This document shows positions 11,456 to 22,438 of a DNA stretch of 64,000 bases, piece after piece. Positions within the stretch are counted from its first letter, which is position 1. The number at the start of each line of letters is the position of its first letter. The notes beneath the pieces were generated by a model. It was not told where the DNA came from. It saw only the letters and a program-made list of their open reading frames with translations, and did no database searches. Position numbers and translations under genes: made by a program. This DNA is from Cycas panzhihuaensis. Taxonomy: Eukaryota > Cycadophyta. The stretch spans positions 111,979,741 through 112,043,740 of the forward strand of contig CM041465.1 in assembly GCA_023213395.1 (NCBI GenBank). Direction: 5' to 3'.

Positions 11456-11883
11456 TCAGGGATGGTCAGCAAGGAGAGGGAGGTGCCACTCAAGGATGAG
11501 GCAAACGAGACTATCTGCCTCAGCATTGAGGGCCCGAGGGATATGCTGGATATCGACGGAAGAGAAGTAGGCCAGGAGAGACCTGGCAGCAGAAGCAAGA
11601 GTCCTCAAGTGAGGGCACCGCACCTGGTAAACCTGGGTGAGATGAGACACCACAACTTGAGAGTCGCAAAGCAAAACGATAGATCCATGATGGAAATAGA
11701 GAGCATCAATAAGGGCTTCAATAACAGCTGTATACTCAGCTTTATTGTTAGTGGCCTCTGGGAGGAAGATCCCAGAGTGGAGGAGGTCGTCCGTAAGGGT
11801 CATGGAGGACCCATGCAAAGCAGAAGGTCCAGATTATCGCGGCTCGCTATCAGTAAAGATATAGATAGACATGGGTGACACAA
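11456..11883 (-). pseudogene. Element A: aRH (second RNase H) domain
   Basis: RNase HI-like domain in the 3' part of A. It reads IFTD (first Asp, with the following Gly changed to Ser), an in-frame stop in the NPG turn, then PEATNNKAEYTAVIEAL (Glu), IVLLCDSQVVVSHLTQ (Asp), QVYQVRCPHLRTL, ARSLLAYFSSVDIQHIPRALNAEADSL (last Asp), ending LPLLADHP and a stop at 11456. From the Glu motif onward the frame is open for about 120 codons. Sense with gag-pol, head-to-head with the PMD gene at 12556. In other Tat elements this domain sits between RNase H and integrase; here that place is empty. Confidence 0.85.
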
Positions 11884-12386
11884 AATCCTGGTAGTCAATG
11901 AATAATGAAAGTAATACTCGAGAGGTAAGCAAAAAGTGGTCATGAAGGGTAGGAGGACCTAGCAGTGAGGTTACCCAGGGCGAGAGCAAGCAGTCCGATC
12001 ACTGGCAGAGAGTGGTCGGAGGAAAAAGCCTCTTGGGGTACCAAAAGGTCACTTCGGAAAGCGAAGCATGCCCCCGGATGGGGGAGCATTCCCTTTGGAG
12101 ACCCCAAGAGTGAAAAAGGACTGCGGAAACGAGTCCAAGGTGACGAAACGAGCCAAACGAGTATAAACTCGGGCATGCACGAGAGTGGCATACAAAACGA
12201 GATGGAAGGGCCTAGGGAAAAAGGTGCAAAAATGAGGCACCATAAATGCACCTGCGGGGAAGCGCAAAAAGGGTGTCGAGAGAGCACAACAAGCGATAGG
12301 GCCAGAAGGCAAAGGCAATCAGGGGAACAAGATGGTCCCAATGGTCGCATGGGATGTAAACCAAGAAGTGCTCATTGGGGCCCCCG

Positions 12387-12397
12387 CCTATATAAGG
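12387..12397 (+). promoter_or_regulatory. Element A: TATA box of the antisense PMD gene
   Basis: CCTATATAAGG preceded by a C/G-rich stretch (GGGGCCCCCG). It lies about 160 bp before the ATG at 12556, and the same 11 bases occur in B and C. A transcription start about 30 bp downstream would give a leader of about 130 nt. The aRH coding region starts on the other side, on the opposite strand. Confidence 0.75.
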
Positions 12398-12830
12398 AAA
12401 TCAACTGGAAAATGGATTCATTTTCACCGGCTCTCGTACGAAACTAGAGCCATTCCCTTACGCAGCAGAGTGCCACCTAACTTCGGAGGCACGCATGGAG
12501 AGATCAGACCATTGGATCAGAGAGCGGAGAGAGCCAGCGAGATCGATAGGACGAGATGGCAATAGCAAGACCGGATCCAGTGAGTAGATATCACTAAACC
12601 TGACCCGTTTCGAAGTTCGAATTTCATTGGTTTTTTGCAATTTTATGTGGTTTTTAGTGCCCCTTATAGGCCATCAAAGGCCTCTCAGAGTCAGAATCAG
12701 ACCCAAAAAGAGGCGGGGACCTAGGCATTAGGGAGCCCTGGTCCCGGTGGGCCCCACGGGGTCCACCAGAAGAATTCTTTTTATTTTTTGGGGCAGAAAT
12801 CCCCCCTTGTGGGGGATCGCTGTTCGTACT

Positions 12831-12864
12831 GCGATAATGATCGTGGTGCCGCGATCATTACCGC
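12831..12864. repeat. Palindrome 1 in intron 1 of PMD gene (A)
   Basis: 34-bp near-perfect inverted repeat: left arm GCGATAATGATCGTGG, right arm CCGCGATCATTACCGC, 2-bp loop, two mismatched pairs. Same place and length in B (36617-36650) and C (40712-40745). In C the pair 12838/12857 (T and A) is A and T, so both arms changed together. Confidence 0.8.
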
Positions 12865-12889
12865 GGGACCCGATCACCGCGGGACCCGT

Positions 12890-12919
12890 GCCAAACTTAG
12901 CAGTACCGCTAAGTTTGGC
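12890..12919. repeat. Palindrome 2 in intron 1 of PMD gene (A)
   Basis: 30-bp inverted repeat with arms GCCAAACTTAGC and GCTAAGTTTGGC around AGTACC. In B (36560-36589) it is a perfect palindrome centred on GGTACC; in C (about 40773-40802) it is partly decayed. Confidence 0.85.
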
Positions 12920-14939
12920 GCGGTACGAAGGCAACAAAGGAGAAAAAGAGATACAAGGGCCAAAAGAGCCCCAAATCTTAGGCAGAGAGAGTTTTCCGAG
13001 AGTGAGGGATGATAGTAACTGGCATGAAGCCAACTTGGATTGTTTTTTTGGTGTGAACAGGCTATCATCGTGGTAGATAACCACGAGAACGTAGGCATGG
13101 CTATGTTGAGTTACATGGAGATGGCATCACAAGAGGATAGGGAGATCTTGCAGAGGTGTGGCCTATACAAGGTATGCATCAGATCAGAGGTTGTTGGTCG
13201 ATATAGTATCCCATTGGGATAGAAGGAGACATGTGTTCCACCTACTGCAGGTAGGTGATGTGATGGTCACGTCGAGAGATATACGGCGGATACTGGGAGT
13301 ATCGGTGACAGGAAGGCCAGTGAGACTGGGGACGCTGCTACCGAGGCAGCACATAGGGAGGTGGCCCTGTTCTTCACAGGAGCAGATAGATGGGAGTGGA
13401 GGGGAGCTCCTCCGCATCGCATCGATGTCAGGGATTCCTCGGGTGAGGAAGCTAGTTATATTGTGTGTTCTATTCTAGATTTCCCGGAAGCAGAACTATA
13501 GGAAGATTCCAGGTGGATGGTTAGATGCAGTTCGCCACTGCGAAGCTGGCGAGAGGATGGACTGGGTGACCCTGATAGCAGTGAACCTCATCACCCAGCT
13601 GGATACTATCAGGATGACTGGCAGAGGTGGGTTATCATATAGCACACTACTGCAGTGTTGGTTTTTTTATCATTTCGTAGTAGTAGCACCAGCGGGGGGA
13701 CCACACCCCATCACAGAGCGGGCCCCGATTTTCCATAGGTGGCAGACTCGGCTGAGAGGGATAGAGGATCAGGCCCATGTCTGACGATCGGTGGAGGCTA
13801 CGTCACTCGACCTCCTCACCCTACCAGACTATGTAGCAGAGCCCTATAGGATAGTGAGGTGGGATAGTGATGACGAGGCGAGTGGAGCAGGAGTGCCCAC
13901 ATGCAATGATGGCGGAGCCAATGGAGACGATGGAGATGATGGGGCTGGCCCGTCATGACTTGCAGGAGAGACAGGTCCCTCATGGATGGCAAGAGGTGCA
14001 GAGGGTCCATCCGGGGCTGCTAGAGGAGAGGCAGGCCCATCAGGAGTGCAGGACGAGAGCAAGGGACCCGTGACTAGGGCCCATAGGCTGCAGATCGTGA
14101 TGGGATCTGGAGGGACGAGAGTTGAGCTGGCCCCTGCGAGGAGGGAGGCCCAGGCAGAGGAGGTGCCAGAGGATGAGGCACCCACAGCTGACGAAGAGCT
14201 AGGAGGAGAGGATGTCGCACGACCAGAGGAACCGACAGCCACAGCAGGTGAGACCTAACCTTTTCTAGAGTCGTTTGGCATCCAGATAGATGTTTGATTT
14301 GATTATGGTATATGGCGAGATACATACTGACACATGGCATGTTGCATTGGCAGGTGCAGTAGAGATCCAGAGACTGATAGAGGATGTGGTGAGGGAGATA
14401 TTCCCTCAGGTGTATGCAAAGGAGCAACTTCCCATCCAGGTGGGAGATGAGTCTAGAGCGACAGGTGCCCACATAGAGGCATTCGCCTCGTTGGTGAGGG
14501 CGAGGTACATATGGGCCGCAGAGTCCAAAGAGGATGTGACATCTTGGGGATGACTACAGCAGGAGAGAGACGATGCGAGGCGCGAGAGGGACGAGCTACA
14601 CGGACAGGTGTAGGCTCTAGAGGCACTGGGCGGCGCAGGCAGAGATACCGGGAGCAGGATCCAGCTAGCGGTAGTCACAGAGCGTCTCAAGGTGACGGAG
14701 GAAGCACTCTGAGGAGAGAGGGATCGTATCTAGGCCCGATACGATCAGCTGGTAGCACAGATGGCGTTGAGGTCAAGCCGGAGCAGGACGCATACCCACA
14801 TGGTGGCGACGACCCCGAGATGACCACAGGATGAGGAGAGTGAGGCGGGCTCATGAGGCCTGTGAGGAACCTCAGAGGCATGTGGTCCCTAGGAGAGGGA
14901 TCACATAGACCAGGAGATGATACCCTAGGAGCAGGATAG

Positions 14940-15606
14940 TAGTAGAGTAGGATATATACATATTATTTTGACAGGGGAAAGCACAGGCCTCCAGGGGGTC
15001 ATATATAGGACCATATGATTGTACCCCCCTTGCAAGGACACTGGCTTCCTAGATGTATGCTGTGACATGGTTTTTGGATGTATATATATACGAGGTAATT
15101 GGAACCCCATTTGGATATGAGATGCTATGTATATATGATGTGTGGATGACATGTATGTTTATTTTGTATGTTGCCAATGTTATGCTGTGGATATTTTATG
15201 TTATGAATATTTTATTATATGATGCACACGTTTCCTTCCATATATGGCTATATGTCTAACAGGAGCACACACACACGTCGTGAGTGGAGACGATAGAGAG
15301 GTGTGAGGTTAGAGGATAGAGTGGCATACACATCTATGGAAGAGTATAACGGGATATTCGAAGGAAACGACAGACAAGCAAGAGGAGCGACGATGCTCCC
15401 AAGCATCTTCCTAATTGGGGAATGCCCAAGCAGGACGACAAAAGTTCCCGAGAGGGTACGAGAATACAGGTTTCGCAGAAGGAACCAAAAAGAAGAAGAA
15501 GGATCCATCTTAAATTGCCATTCTACCCATAGTTGGGAAGAATGGGGGCAACCTAAGATGGTAGTTTAGGCTCATTTCAGAGCGGGGCAAAGAGATCGCC
15601 AAAAGA
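14940..15606. other. Element A: tail-to-tail spacer between PMD gene and integrase
   Basis: The PMD 3' flank (plus) and integrase 3' end (minus) converge here. Blocks shared with B and C include GGGGAAAGCACAGGCCTCC and ATGATTGTACCCCCCTTGCA shortly after the PMD stop, a T/G-rich stretch (15100-15250), and the motif GAAATGAGCCTAAACTACCAT on the minus strand next to integrase. It probably holds 3' UTRs and termination signals for both transcripts. No further gene is supported. Confidence 0.55.
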
Positions 15607-16855
15607 TCACGCATAAAACTTCTTAAGGAATTTCCCATTAACAGCTTTCTCAAATTCAAGCCCTTCTAGGGTGGCTATCCTGTAGGCACCATTATCAAGG
15701 GATTTGATAATGACAAAAGGACCAACCCATCAGGGTTTGAATTTGGTCAAGCGATCATGGAGGTACTCGAGCTTGAGGATGTGGTCCCTAGGAAACAAAG
15801 GGCAGGAACGAAGATATTTATCGTAGGCCCTTTGTGAGTGAGCTTTAGATGCCAGGTTAGCCTAATAAGAGGCTAAGTGTCTCTCATCCAAAGCTTCGAG
15901 GTCCAGCAGGCGAGCTTGACGGATCAACTCTTCGTCAATAAAACCTCGAAGGGAGACTCACAAGGAAGGAATCTCCACCTCTAGCGGGAGTACCGCCTCA
16001 GTACCGTAGACTAGGGAGAATGGGGTCATTCCTGTGGCAGACTGGATAGAGATGCGGTAAGCCCACAAGGCGCATTTATTAATCAAGGTGCTAATCCTTT
16101 TGGGATTGAGCAATGGTTTTCTTGAGAATGTTGATGAGAGTCTTATTGAAAGACTCCACTTAGCCATTTGCCTGAGGGTAGTAAGGGGAGGAAGTTTTGT
16201 GAGAAATTTTGAACTTCTCACAAAGCTCATCCATTTCCTTATTATAGAAAAGAGTTCCGTTGTCAGTGATTAGGATGTCTGGAATTCCAAAATGGCAAAT
16301 GATGTGCTGGTAAATGAATGTGGTAATCGTTTTACTAGGGGTAGTGATCAAGGGGATGGCCTCCACCCATTTGGTAAAATACTCCATGGCAGTCAAGATA
16401 AACTTGTGCTACGACGACGAAGGTGGGGAGATAGCCCAAATAAGGTCTAGTCCCCACTGAGCAAAAGGCCATGGTGAAATAATGGGATGTAGGGCCTCGA
16501 AAGGCACATGGGAAATGTTGGCATGTTCCTGACATCACCGACATTTTAGAGCAAAGGCGTGAGCGTCCTTGAAGAGGGATGGCCAGAAATAACCCATGCG
16601 AAGGATCCTCTGAGCCATAGACTGGCCCCCAAAGTGACCCCCACAAATACTGTGCTGGTATTCGCTACCGGGTCACCACAAGAGTGACGAAAGGCAGGAG
16701 GATCCCATCGGCGACCTCTTGTACAATACCTCATCCATGAGGAGGTATTACTCGCGTAAGTCCTGGATATGAGATCTAACTTTGCCATCGCATCGGCAAA
16801 GATTGTCTGCCGTAAGATACTACACTATGTCGCCATACCACTTATTGTCGATGAG
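15607..16855 (-). pseudogene. Element A: integrase
   Basis: Ty3/gypsy integrase, broken by frameshifts and stops. Order on the minus strand: remains of the HHCC zinc finger (about 16550-16800), catalytic core with [33 protein letters not shown] (second Asp), SPYYPQANG, then [37 protein letters not shown], and the C-terminal domain ending GKFLKKFYA and TGA at 15607. It inserts cDNA in the family. Between RNase H and the zinc finger there is no aRH domain. Confidence 0.88.
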
Positions 16856-16869
16856 TGGATGGGGAGAGG

Positions 16870-18600
16870 CTCTCTAAATCGTCAGGATAGACTCATTGGG
16901 GAGAGAGTCATCGACGAGGGCATATAAGGAGTTAGGGATAGGGGCATCCGCTAGTTGCTCGGCCAATATCATTCCCTTCTTTGATTTCCGGTTAATGATA
17001 TGGAGGTCGAATTCTTGAAGTAAGACAGCCCAACGACTAGCCCTACCCATCAAATCTGAACGAGTTAGCAAGTATCATAAGGGATCGGATTGAACGATCA
17101 CCTTGGTGGTGTTGCTGAGCAAGTAGTGTCTGAACTTCTTAGTCACATAGACCAAGGAGAGGCATTCCTTCTCGGCAAGGGAATAGTTAAGCTCAGTAGC
17201 CACGAAGGTGTAACTGATGAAATATATAGCTTTCTCAGTTCCTGAGTCATCCTCCTGAGCTAGCATAGCACCCAAGGACTCACCAGTCGCCAAAGTGTAT
17301 AGGACGAAGGGCCTATTGAATCGAGGAGGTGCCAATGTAGGAGTGGAAGCTAGGGCTTCCTTAAGTCCTTCAAAGGCCTTTTGGGTCTTATCAGACTAGG
17401 CAAAAGGACCTCCCTTCTTCAATAGGTTCGTGAGGGGTTTAGCACTCACAACGAAGTTGGCTAAGAAGCGCCTAAGAAAACTAAGCCTTCCTAAAAATGA
17501 CTTAATCTGTCATTGACTTCTAGGCAGCGGCATGCCGAGGATTGCCCTGACTTTATCAGGATCAATCTGAATTCCTTGTTTAGATACAAGGAACCCAAGG
17601 AGTTTACCCGAGGTAACGGCAAACACACACTTGAGCGGATTTAGAGTGACGTGATACTTGTGGCATTGTGAGAAGATGGCACGTAAGTTAGATGGGTGAT
17701 GGGCCTTGACACAGGGGAGACCCATCATATCATCCATGAAGACCTCCAATGTGTTATCAATGAGGTTATGGAAAATTAAATGCATAGCTCTTTGGTAAGT
17801 AGCACCTACATTCTTAAGGCCAAAGGGCATCGCCTTGTAGGCGAAGGTACCCCAAGGAGTAGTGAAGACCATCTTATGGCGGTCTTCGGGAGAAATCTGA
17901 ATCTGGTTATAGCCAGAGAAGCCGTCCATTAGGGACATAACTTTAAATCCGGCAGTGTGATTAATACTTTGATCAAGGAAGGGTAATGGGAAATTGTCCT
18001 TGGGACAAGCATTATTGATGTCACGAAAATCAACACATATACAGATTGCCCTATTCTTTTTAGCAATGGGGACAATGTTGGAGACCCACTTAGGGTAGTT
18101 AATGGAAGTAATAAGCCTAGCATCCAGAAGCTTCTCAACCTCCATCTTGATGGCGGATGAGAGCTTCAGGTGAAGGGGACGCTATTTCTGGCACACAGGG
18201 CAGGCGCCAGGAATGGTGGTGAGGTTATAAGTGACAATGGAGGGGTCGATTCCCTTCATGTCAGTATAATCCCATGCAAACACGTCTCGAAACTCCTGGA
18301 ACAGAAGGGAGTACTTCCTTATCTCATTAGGGGAACATTCCAACCTGACCTTAATGACCTTGCTGGGGGCCAAGACTGTGTCTTAGGTCACACCCATGCA
18401 CATGGCATTACCCTCCTCGAAGTGGAGAGGGGCAAGGTCAACAGGAGGAGGTGGAATAGGAGACAGGATTAGATCGGTGAGTGTTGATCCGATCACAAGG
18501 ATCTTCTGGTGGCCAAGCCTGTGGTGACCAGAAGGCAAGTTGGACGTAAAACCTGCCAGATGCTCGAGCAGGGCTTCATCATCCTTGAAGTAATCCACCC
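16870..18600 (-). pseudogene. Element A: reverse transcriptase and RNase H
   Basis: Starts near DYFKDDEALLEHLAG (about 18590) and runs through the RT: VEKLLDARLITSINYPKWVSNIVPIAKKN, ICVDFRDINNACPKDNFPLPF, MDGFSGYNQIQISPEDRHKMVFTTPWGTFAYKAMPFGLKN, and the active-site motif FMDDMMG (17723-17737, both Asp intact). RNase H follows (17335-16874) with FVLYTLATGESLGAMLAQ, TELNYSLAEKECLSLVYVTKKFRHYLL and WAVLLQEFDLHIINRKSKKG. Several frame breaks separate the parts. It copies element RNA into DNA in virus-like particles. Confidence 0.92.
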
Positions 18601-19139
18601 CATTGATGACCTTACTTCAAGTAGAGGAAGCACTGGAGGGAGTAGAAACAATGAGACCGTGATGGTCATTGGGTTGCTCAACTTCCTCGTGGGATTCTGA
18701 AGGAAAGCCAAGAGGAGGATCCTCGGAAGGAGCGAAAGGCAATTCTTTGAAGCCATTACCTATGGGGGATAATGAAGAAGAAGAACTGACGATGGGTGGG
18801 TCAACATGAGCAATGATGTGTGACACGCAGGAGTGGCTAGCCTCACCAATGAGAGAGGTTCTAGGTGGGGATCTAGAACGAGACAGGTGTGACCTACTGG
18901 TGCAGAGGAAAGAAATGGGGTGAAGACCATCATCGTCCTCATCATGTGACTCATCGTCACTAGACGAGGCAAGGTACCCGTAACTCCCAATGCCAATAGG
19001 GGTGAACCATGTGAGACTAGGGGAAGAAGATGTGGGATCTTCTTCAGATGGGTTAGGTATACCAATAGAGCAAGCCGAGGCATGCGTGGAAGGACCTTGG
19101 TTTTCCGAACTGGTGGAATAAGTTTGTTTGGTAAATGGG

Positions 19140-19620
19140 CGTTCACGGGGAATCACTATCATTCGTCCATCATGGACGAATTTAGGTTGTCCCCAAAGAG
19201 TCAAGCACATGGCTCCCATTTGGTTGAGCCATGGATGACCTAGAAGGAGGTTGTAGTCAACGTCAATGTCGAGGACTACAACGTCGGCAAGAATAGTCTT
19301 GCCCTCATAGATGAGCGGAATCACGACAGATCCCAAAGGGGTCTTCTCGCTACCATCATACCCTTGGCATTGCCATGGAATAGGTTCCAAGGCGGAGATA
19401 CCAAGCTCTTGCATGACATGCAAGGGCATGGCATTGATAGAAGAACCATTATTAACAATAGTTCTTCAGAGGGTACAATTGAGTGTATCGATAGTGATAG
19501 TGAACGGGAAGTTCCACTGACGTTCCCTTTCACCGGCAGGAGGAAGATCCTTAGAATCAAATGAGATAATAAGTCCACAGCTTTGGGTGATGCCCAAAAC
19601 ATGGACAGGCGCATCACTTG
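19140..19620 (-). pseudogene. Element A: aspartic protease
   Basis: Retropepsin-type domain: GLIISFDSKDLPP, NFPFTITIDTLNCTL, then VNNGSSINAMPLHVMQELGISALEP, where the catalytic Asp of the D-x-GSS motif is changed to Asn (about 19450). The flap and C-terminal part, YEGKTILADVVVLDIDVDYNLLLGHPWL, is well kept. It processes the gag-pol polyprotein in active relatives; this copy cannot. A Ser/Asp/Glu-rich linker (18600-19140) leads to RT. Confidence 0.85.
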
Positions 19621-22258
19621 ATCCTAAAGCTTCCAGGAGGAGGGCCTGCCGCGTGATAACTCCTCAAACGTCCATCAAGGACATTCCTCAAGTAAGATGA
19701 AGCTCATCCATGATGGAGAAGGGCTTACCATTCGCGGTAGGCTGGGTAAGTGCCCTTCAGAAATCGTAACGACTTGGGCATACAGGAATAGCCTTGGGAA
19801 AGAGAGGTATTTCCAGAGGAAGGTTCTCTGGAAGAGGGTCAAAAGGAGCAGAAGAACAAGAAGCTCTTGTTGCTTCCTTGGCAGCTTGAGACCACGTAAG
19901 GGCGTAGGAAGGAGTCACTTCAAGCAACTGGATCACCTTCTTCCCCTTGTTCCAGGGTCACGAAGGTGACGGGGTATGATGGATAGGAGAATGGGAGGAA
20001 GAAGATGAGTTCCGGGCACCCTTCCCTTTATCGCGGGAAGGACAAGGATCAGGCGATCTTCCCTGCTCCTAAGCATTCTTGGTTTGGGTGTTACGATCAT
20101 GTTCCCCATGTTTAGGGAACAAATCCTTGTGAACTGGTTGGTCCAAATTAGGCCTTGAGGCCCATTTGGGGGAAGAGTCGCGTCGAGGGGCATCCTTAGG
20201 ATGCTGCGTCCTACAACGCGAATCATCGTGAAAGCACTCCCCATGAATGGAGCACCACTTCTTCTCAAGTGGAGGGTCTGACCTTCTCGCTTGAGAGGAT
20301 TGGGCGTTTCCATTCTTAGGGAGAGGAGCTTGGGCTGTTTGTTAGACTTGTTTATTGGATGTAGGGGATAAAGGAGCTTGAAGCTTGAGTTCCTTCATCG
20401 TACACTCGAATGAACGTATGGCTGATATGAGAGGGTCTAAAGTCCTCTCAGTCGGATGAGAGGAAGACCAGGTAGGTTGTGAAGGTTTAGTATCTTTGGT
20501 TGGGGGTGGTGCCTCACGGCACTGTGAGGGCTTAAGAGGTTTCTTGAGACCCGCTTGGATCTTAATAGCATCCAATGCCAAACACTTGGTGATCACGGAG
20601 TCGCATGTGGTCGCCCCCATTTCAAGGACTTCCACATGTACTTCGGGACGAAGCGCATTGACGAAGAGGTCTCGCTTTAACTCCTCGGGTAATGTTGCCT
20701 TAGTGGAGTGGAGCAAGTCATGAAATTGCCACACAAAGTCACGATTCATTTCATTGCAACCTTGTTTGAGTGAAAGGAGCAACTTCATTCCGCTCTCGAA
20801 TGGACGGGCTACATCGAAATAGTTGATGAACTCGTCCACCAATTGCTGGAATGAATGGATAGAATGGGCAGGGAGATGGTAGAACCACTTGAGGGCGTCA
20901 CCCTGCAAGGACCGCGAGAATAATTTCATTAAAATATGGTCGTAAGCCCAGTAATCGATGCATGCCATAGAAAAACTATGCACATGCTCCGCTGGGTCTT
21001 GCGACGAAGTTCCGTCGAATCTAGGAACTTCAGGGGGATGAGGCGGTAGGTTGGTTCTTAACGCCTCGATGGATAGAGGTGTCGACCTAAAGCCCATGAA
21101 GGGGCGTGCCCTTGCCTGGACTGTAGGGTCAACAAATGTCGTAGTAGGTAATGAACAAGGAGAGGGTGGGGGTGGAACACCCATCCCTCCTTGAGGAAAC
21201 GCCCTCTGTTGAGAAGAGGTGTGGGGGTAGGTGCCTTGGAAGGGAGTCAGGTTCCCTTGCGAAAGCATAATAAATGGAATTACGTTGGACGATGGATAAG
21301 ATGGATGTGGAACTGGGTTTTGCCCATATGGGCTACCCGTAGGTGGAGCGACCCCATATGGGTGTAGTGGATCCACCCCATAAACCAGGAGATGGCTTCC
21401 TCTACCCAGTCCCTAAGGTTAAGAAGTATACCCTGGGGGAATGTAGAAGGAAGCACCAACGTGTTGGTTTTGAGAATGTGTGGGAGTGGGTCCCACATGA
21501 CTAGTAGCCGAAAGGCTAGTAGGATCGATGGGCCTACTAGGAAAGGTATGTGCCACATTAGGGGATGGCACATTGGTTTGGTTAGGGACGGGTATGCTAA
21601 CCTTCAATTGAGGGAAAGACACACCACGGGGAGATCCTGAAATACTAAGACCTCGATGAGAAATGGAAGGCACAACACGTGCCCCCACTATGGGAATAAG
21701 AAAGGAGTAGGACACATGTGTAGGCACAAAGGGATTTGTTGTCAAAGGAAGAGTAGATGAGGATGAGGCGTACGAGGGAGGAGCAGAAGAGGAAGAGGCT
21801 CCTCCACGGAGAGCACCCTTAAGCCACCCAGGACGCGGTTGTAAGCGTGCCGTGCAGCGACACTCGTTAAGAGCTTCAACTATGTCGATAGGAGGGGTTC
21901 CTACATACTCGTAAGAGGTAATTGGGACCTCGAACAAGGTAGGTCCCTCGGGATGCTCCTCATAAGAGTCACCAATTACATGGCAAGTCTCAAGAGGAGC
22001 GGATCCTTCTACGGCATGGGTAGAGGGATGGATGTCGAGTTAGAGATGTTGGTCACTTGGGTAATAAAGGGGTTCGTCACCCTCTTGGGTGGACCCAGGA
22101 ATAGAGGAAGGAAAAACATGGGTTTCTAAGGTTAAGGTGTGGTAGGCCCAATCAGAAGAGCATCCTTCCACAGTCAGATCAGAATCTGACAAAGGAAGAG
22201 GGTGATACTCGGGGTCTTCTAACAACTGAGGTAGACCGCGCAAGTGACGAGAGAGCAT
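19621..22258 (-). pseudogene. Element A: gag
   Basis: Starts at ATG 22258 (MLSRHLRGLPQLLEDPEY). The N-terminal part is Pro/Ser-rich and unstructured. The gag core (retrotransposon gag family, 21060-20600) reads LPPHPPEVPRFDGTSSQDP, MACIDYWAYDHILMKLF, LQGDALKWFYHLPAH, QQLVDEFINYFDVARPFE, DLLHSTKATLPEELKRDLF. A Cys/His segment (about 20215-20250, KKWCSIHGECFHDD) resembles a nucleocapsid knuckle, followed by Ser/Arg-rich sequence. At least four stops interrupt it, several at former CAA or CGA codons. The capsid would package element RNA. Confidence 0.9.
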
Positions 22259-22419
22259 TGCATGCAAGGTCAACCAACAATGTTAGGAAAAAGGAGAGGG
22301 CGGTAAAAGCACACGTGTTGAGGGCTACCCGACGAAGAGATCAAAATAGGTGAAAAAGGATCACAAAAAGGTAGTGAAACCAACGGTAGAGAGCGGAAAC
22401 TAGCTCCCTTACTGGCATT

Positions 22420-22437
22420 CCCCAAAGATGGTCGCCA
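22420..22437 (-). promoter_or_regulatory. Element A: primer binding site
   Basis: Minus strand TGGCGACCATCTTTGGGG, one base downstream of the 5' LTR end. B and F read TGGCGACCATACTGGGGA. From memory of plant tRNA-Arg 3' ends (PBS TGGCGACTCCGCTGGGGA), B and F agree at 14 of 18 positions, so tRNA-Arg is the likely primer. Confidence 0.65.
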
Positions 22438-22438
22438 A

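Larger units (their letters stand above)
12556..14939 (+). pseudogene. Element A: antisense PMD (plant mobile domain) gene, four exons
   Basis: Gene on the strand opposite to gag-pol. Exon 1 is 12556-12579 (MAIARPDP), intron 12580-13060 (GTGAGT...ACAG), exon 2 13061-13379, intron 2 about 13380-13512 (donor mutated to GA, acceptor CCAG), exon 3 13513-14247, intron 3 14248-14353 (GTGAGA...GCAG), exon 4 to TAG at 14937-14939. Exon 2 holds the PMD signature: SHWDRRRHVFHL, VGDVMVTSRDIRRILGV, TGRPVRLG. Exon 3 continues with KIPGG-WLDAVRHCEAGERMDW, LLQCWFFYHF and GGPHPITERAP, followed by an acidic, Gly/Glu-rich tail. Exon 4 is Glu/Arg-rich and probably coiled coil. Exon 2 lacks 20 bp present in B and C, and several stops are present. 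PMD proteins (MAIN/MAIL family in plants) act in silencing and gene expression; the role inside the element is unknown. Confidence 0.82.

Noticed and set aside
11965-12447. 160-codon plus-strand frame upstream of the A PMD gene
   Set aside because: Antisense shadow of the conserved aRH leader region; not kept in B or C, and it overlaps the PMD TATA box.
13040-13060. ATG at 13040 as the start of the A PMD protein
   Set aside because: It lies in the pyrimidine-rich intron end just before the conserved acceptor; B and C have no matching start, while the spliced exon 1 ATG is conserved in all three.
13844-14242. Ser/Pro/Ala-rich minus-strand frame in A
   Set aside because: Shadow of the acidic, Gly/Glu-rich PMD exon 3 on the plus strand; composition follows from the complement.
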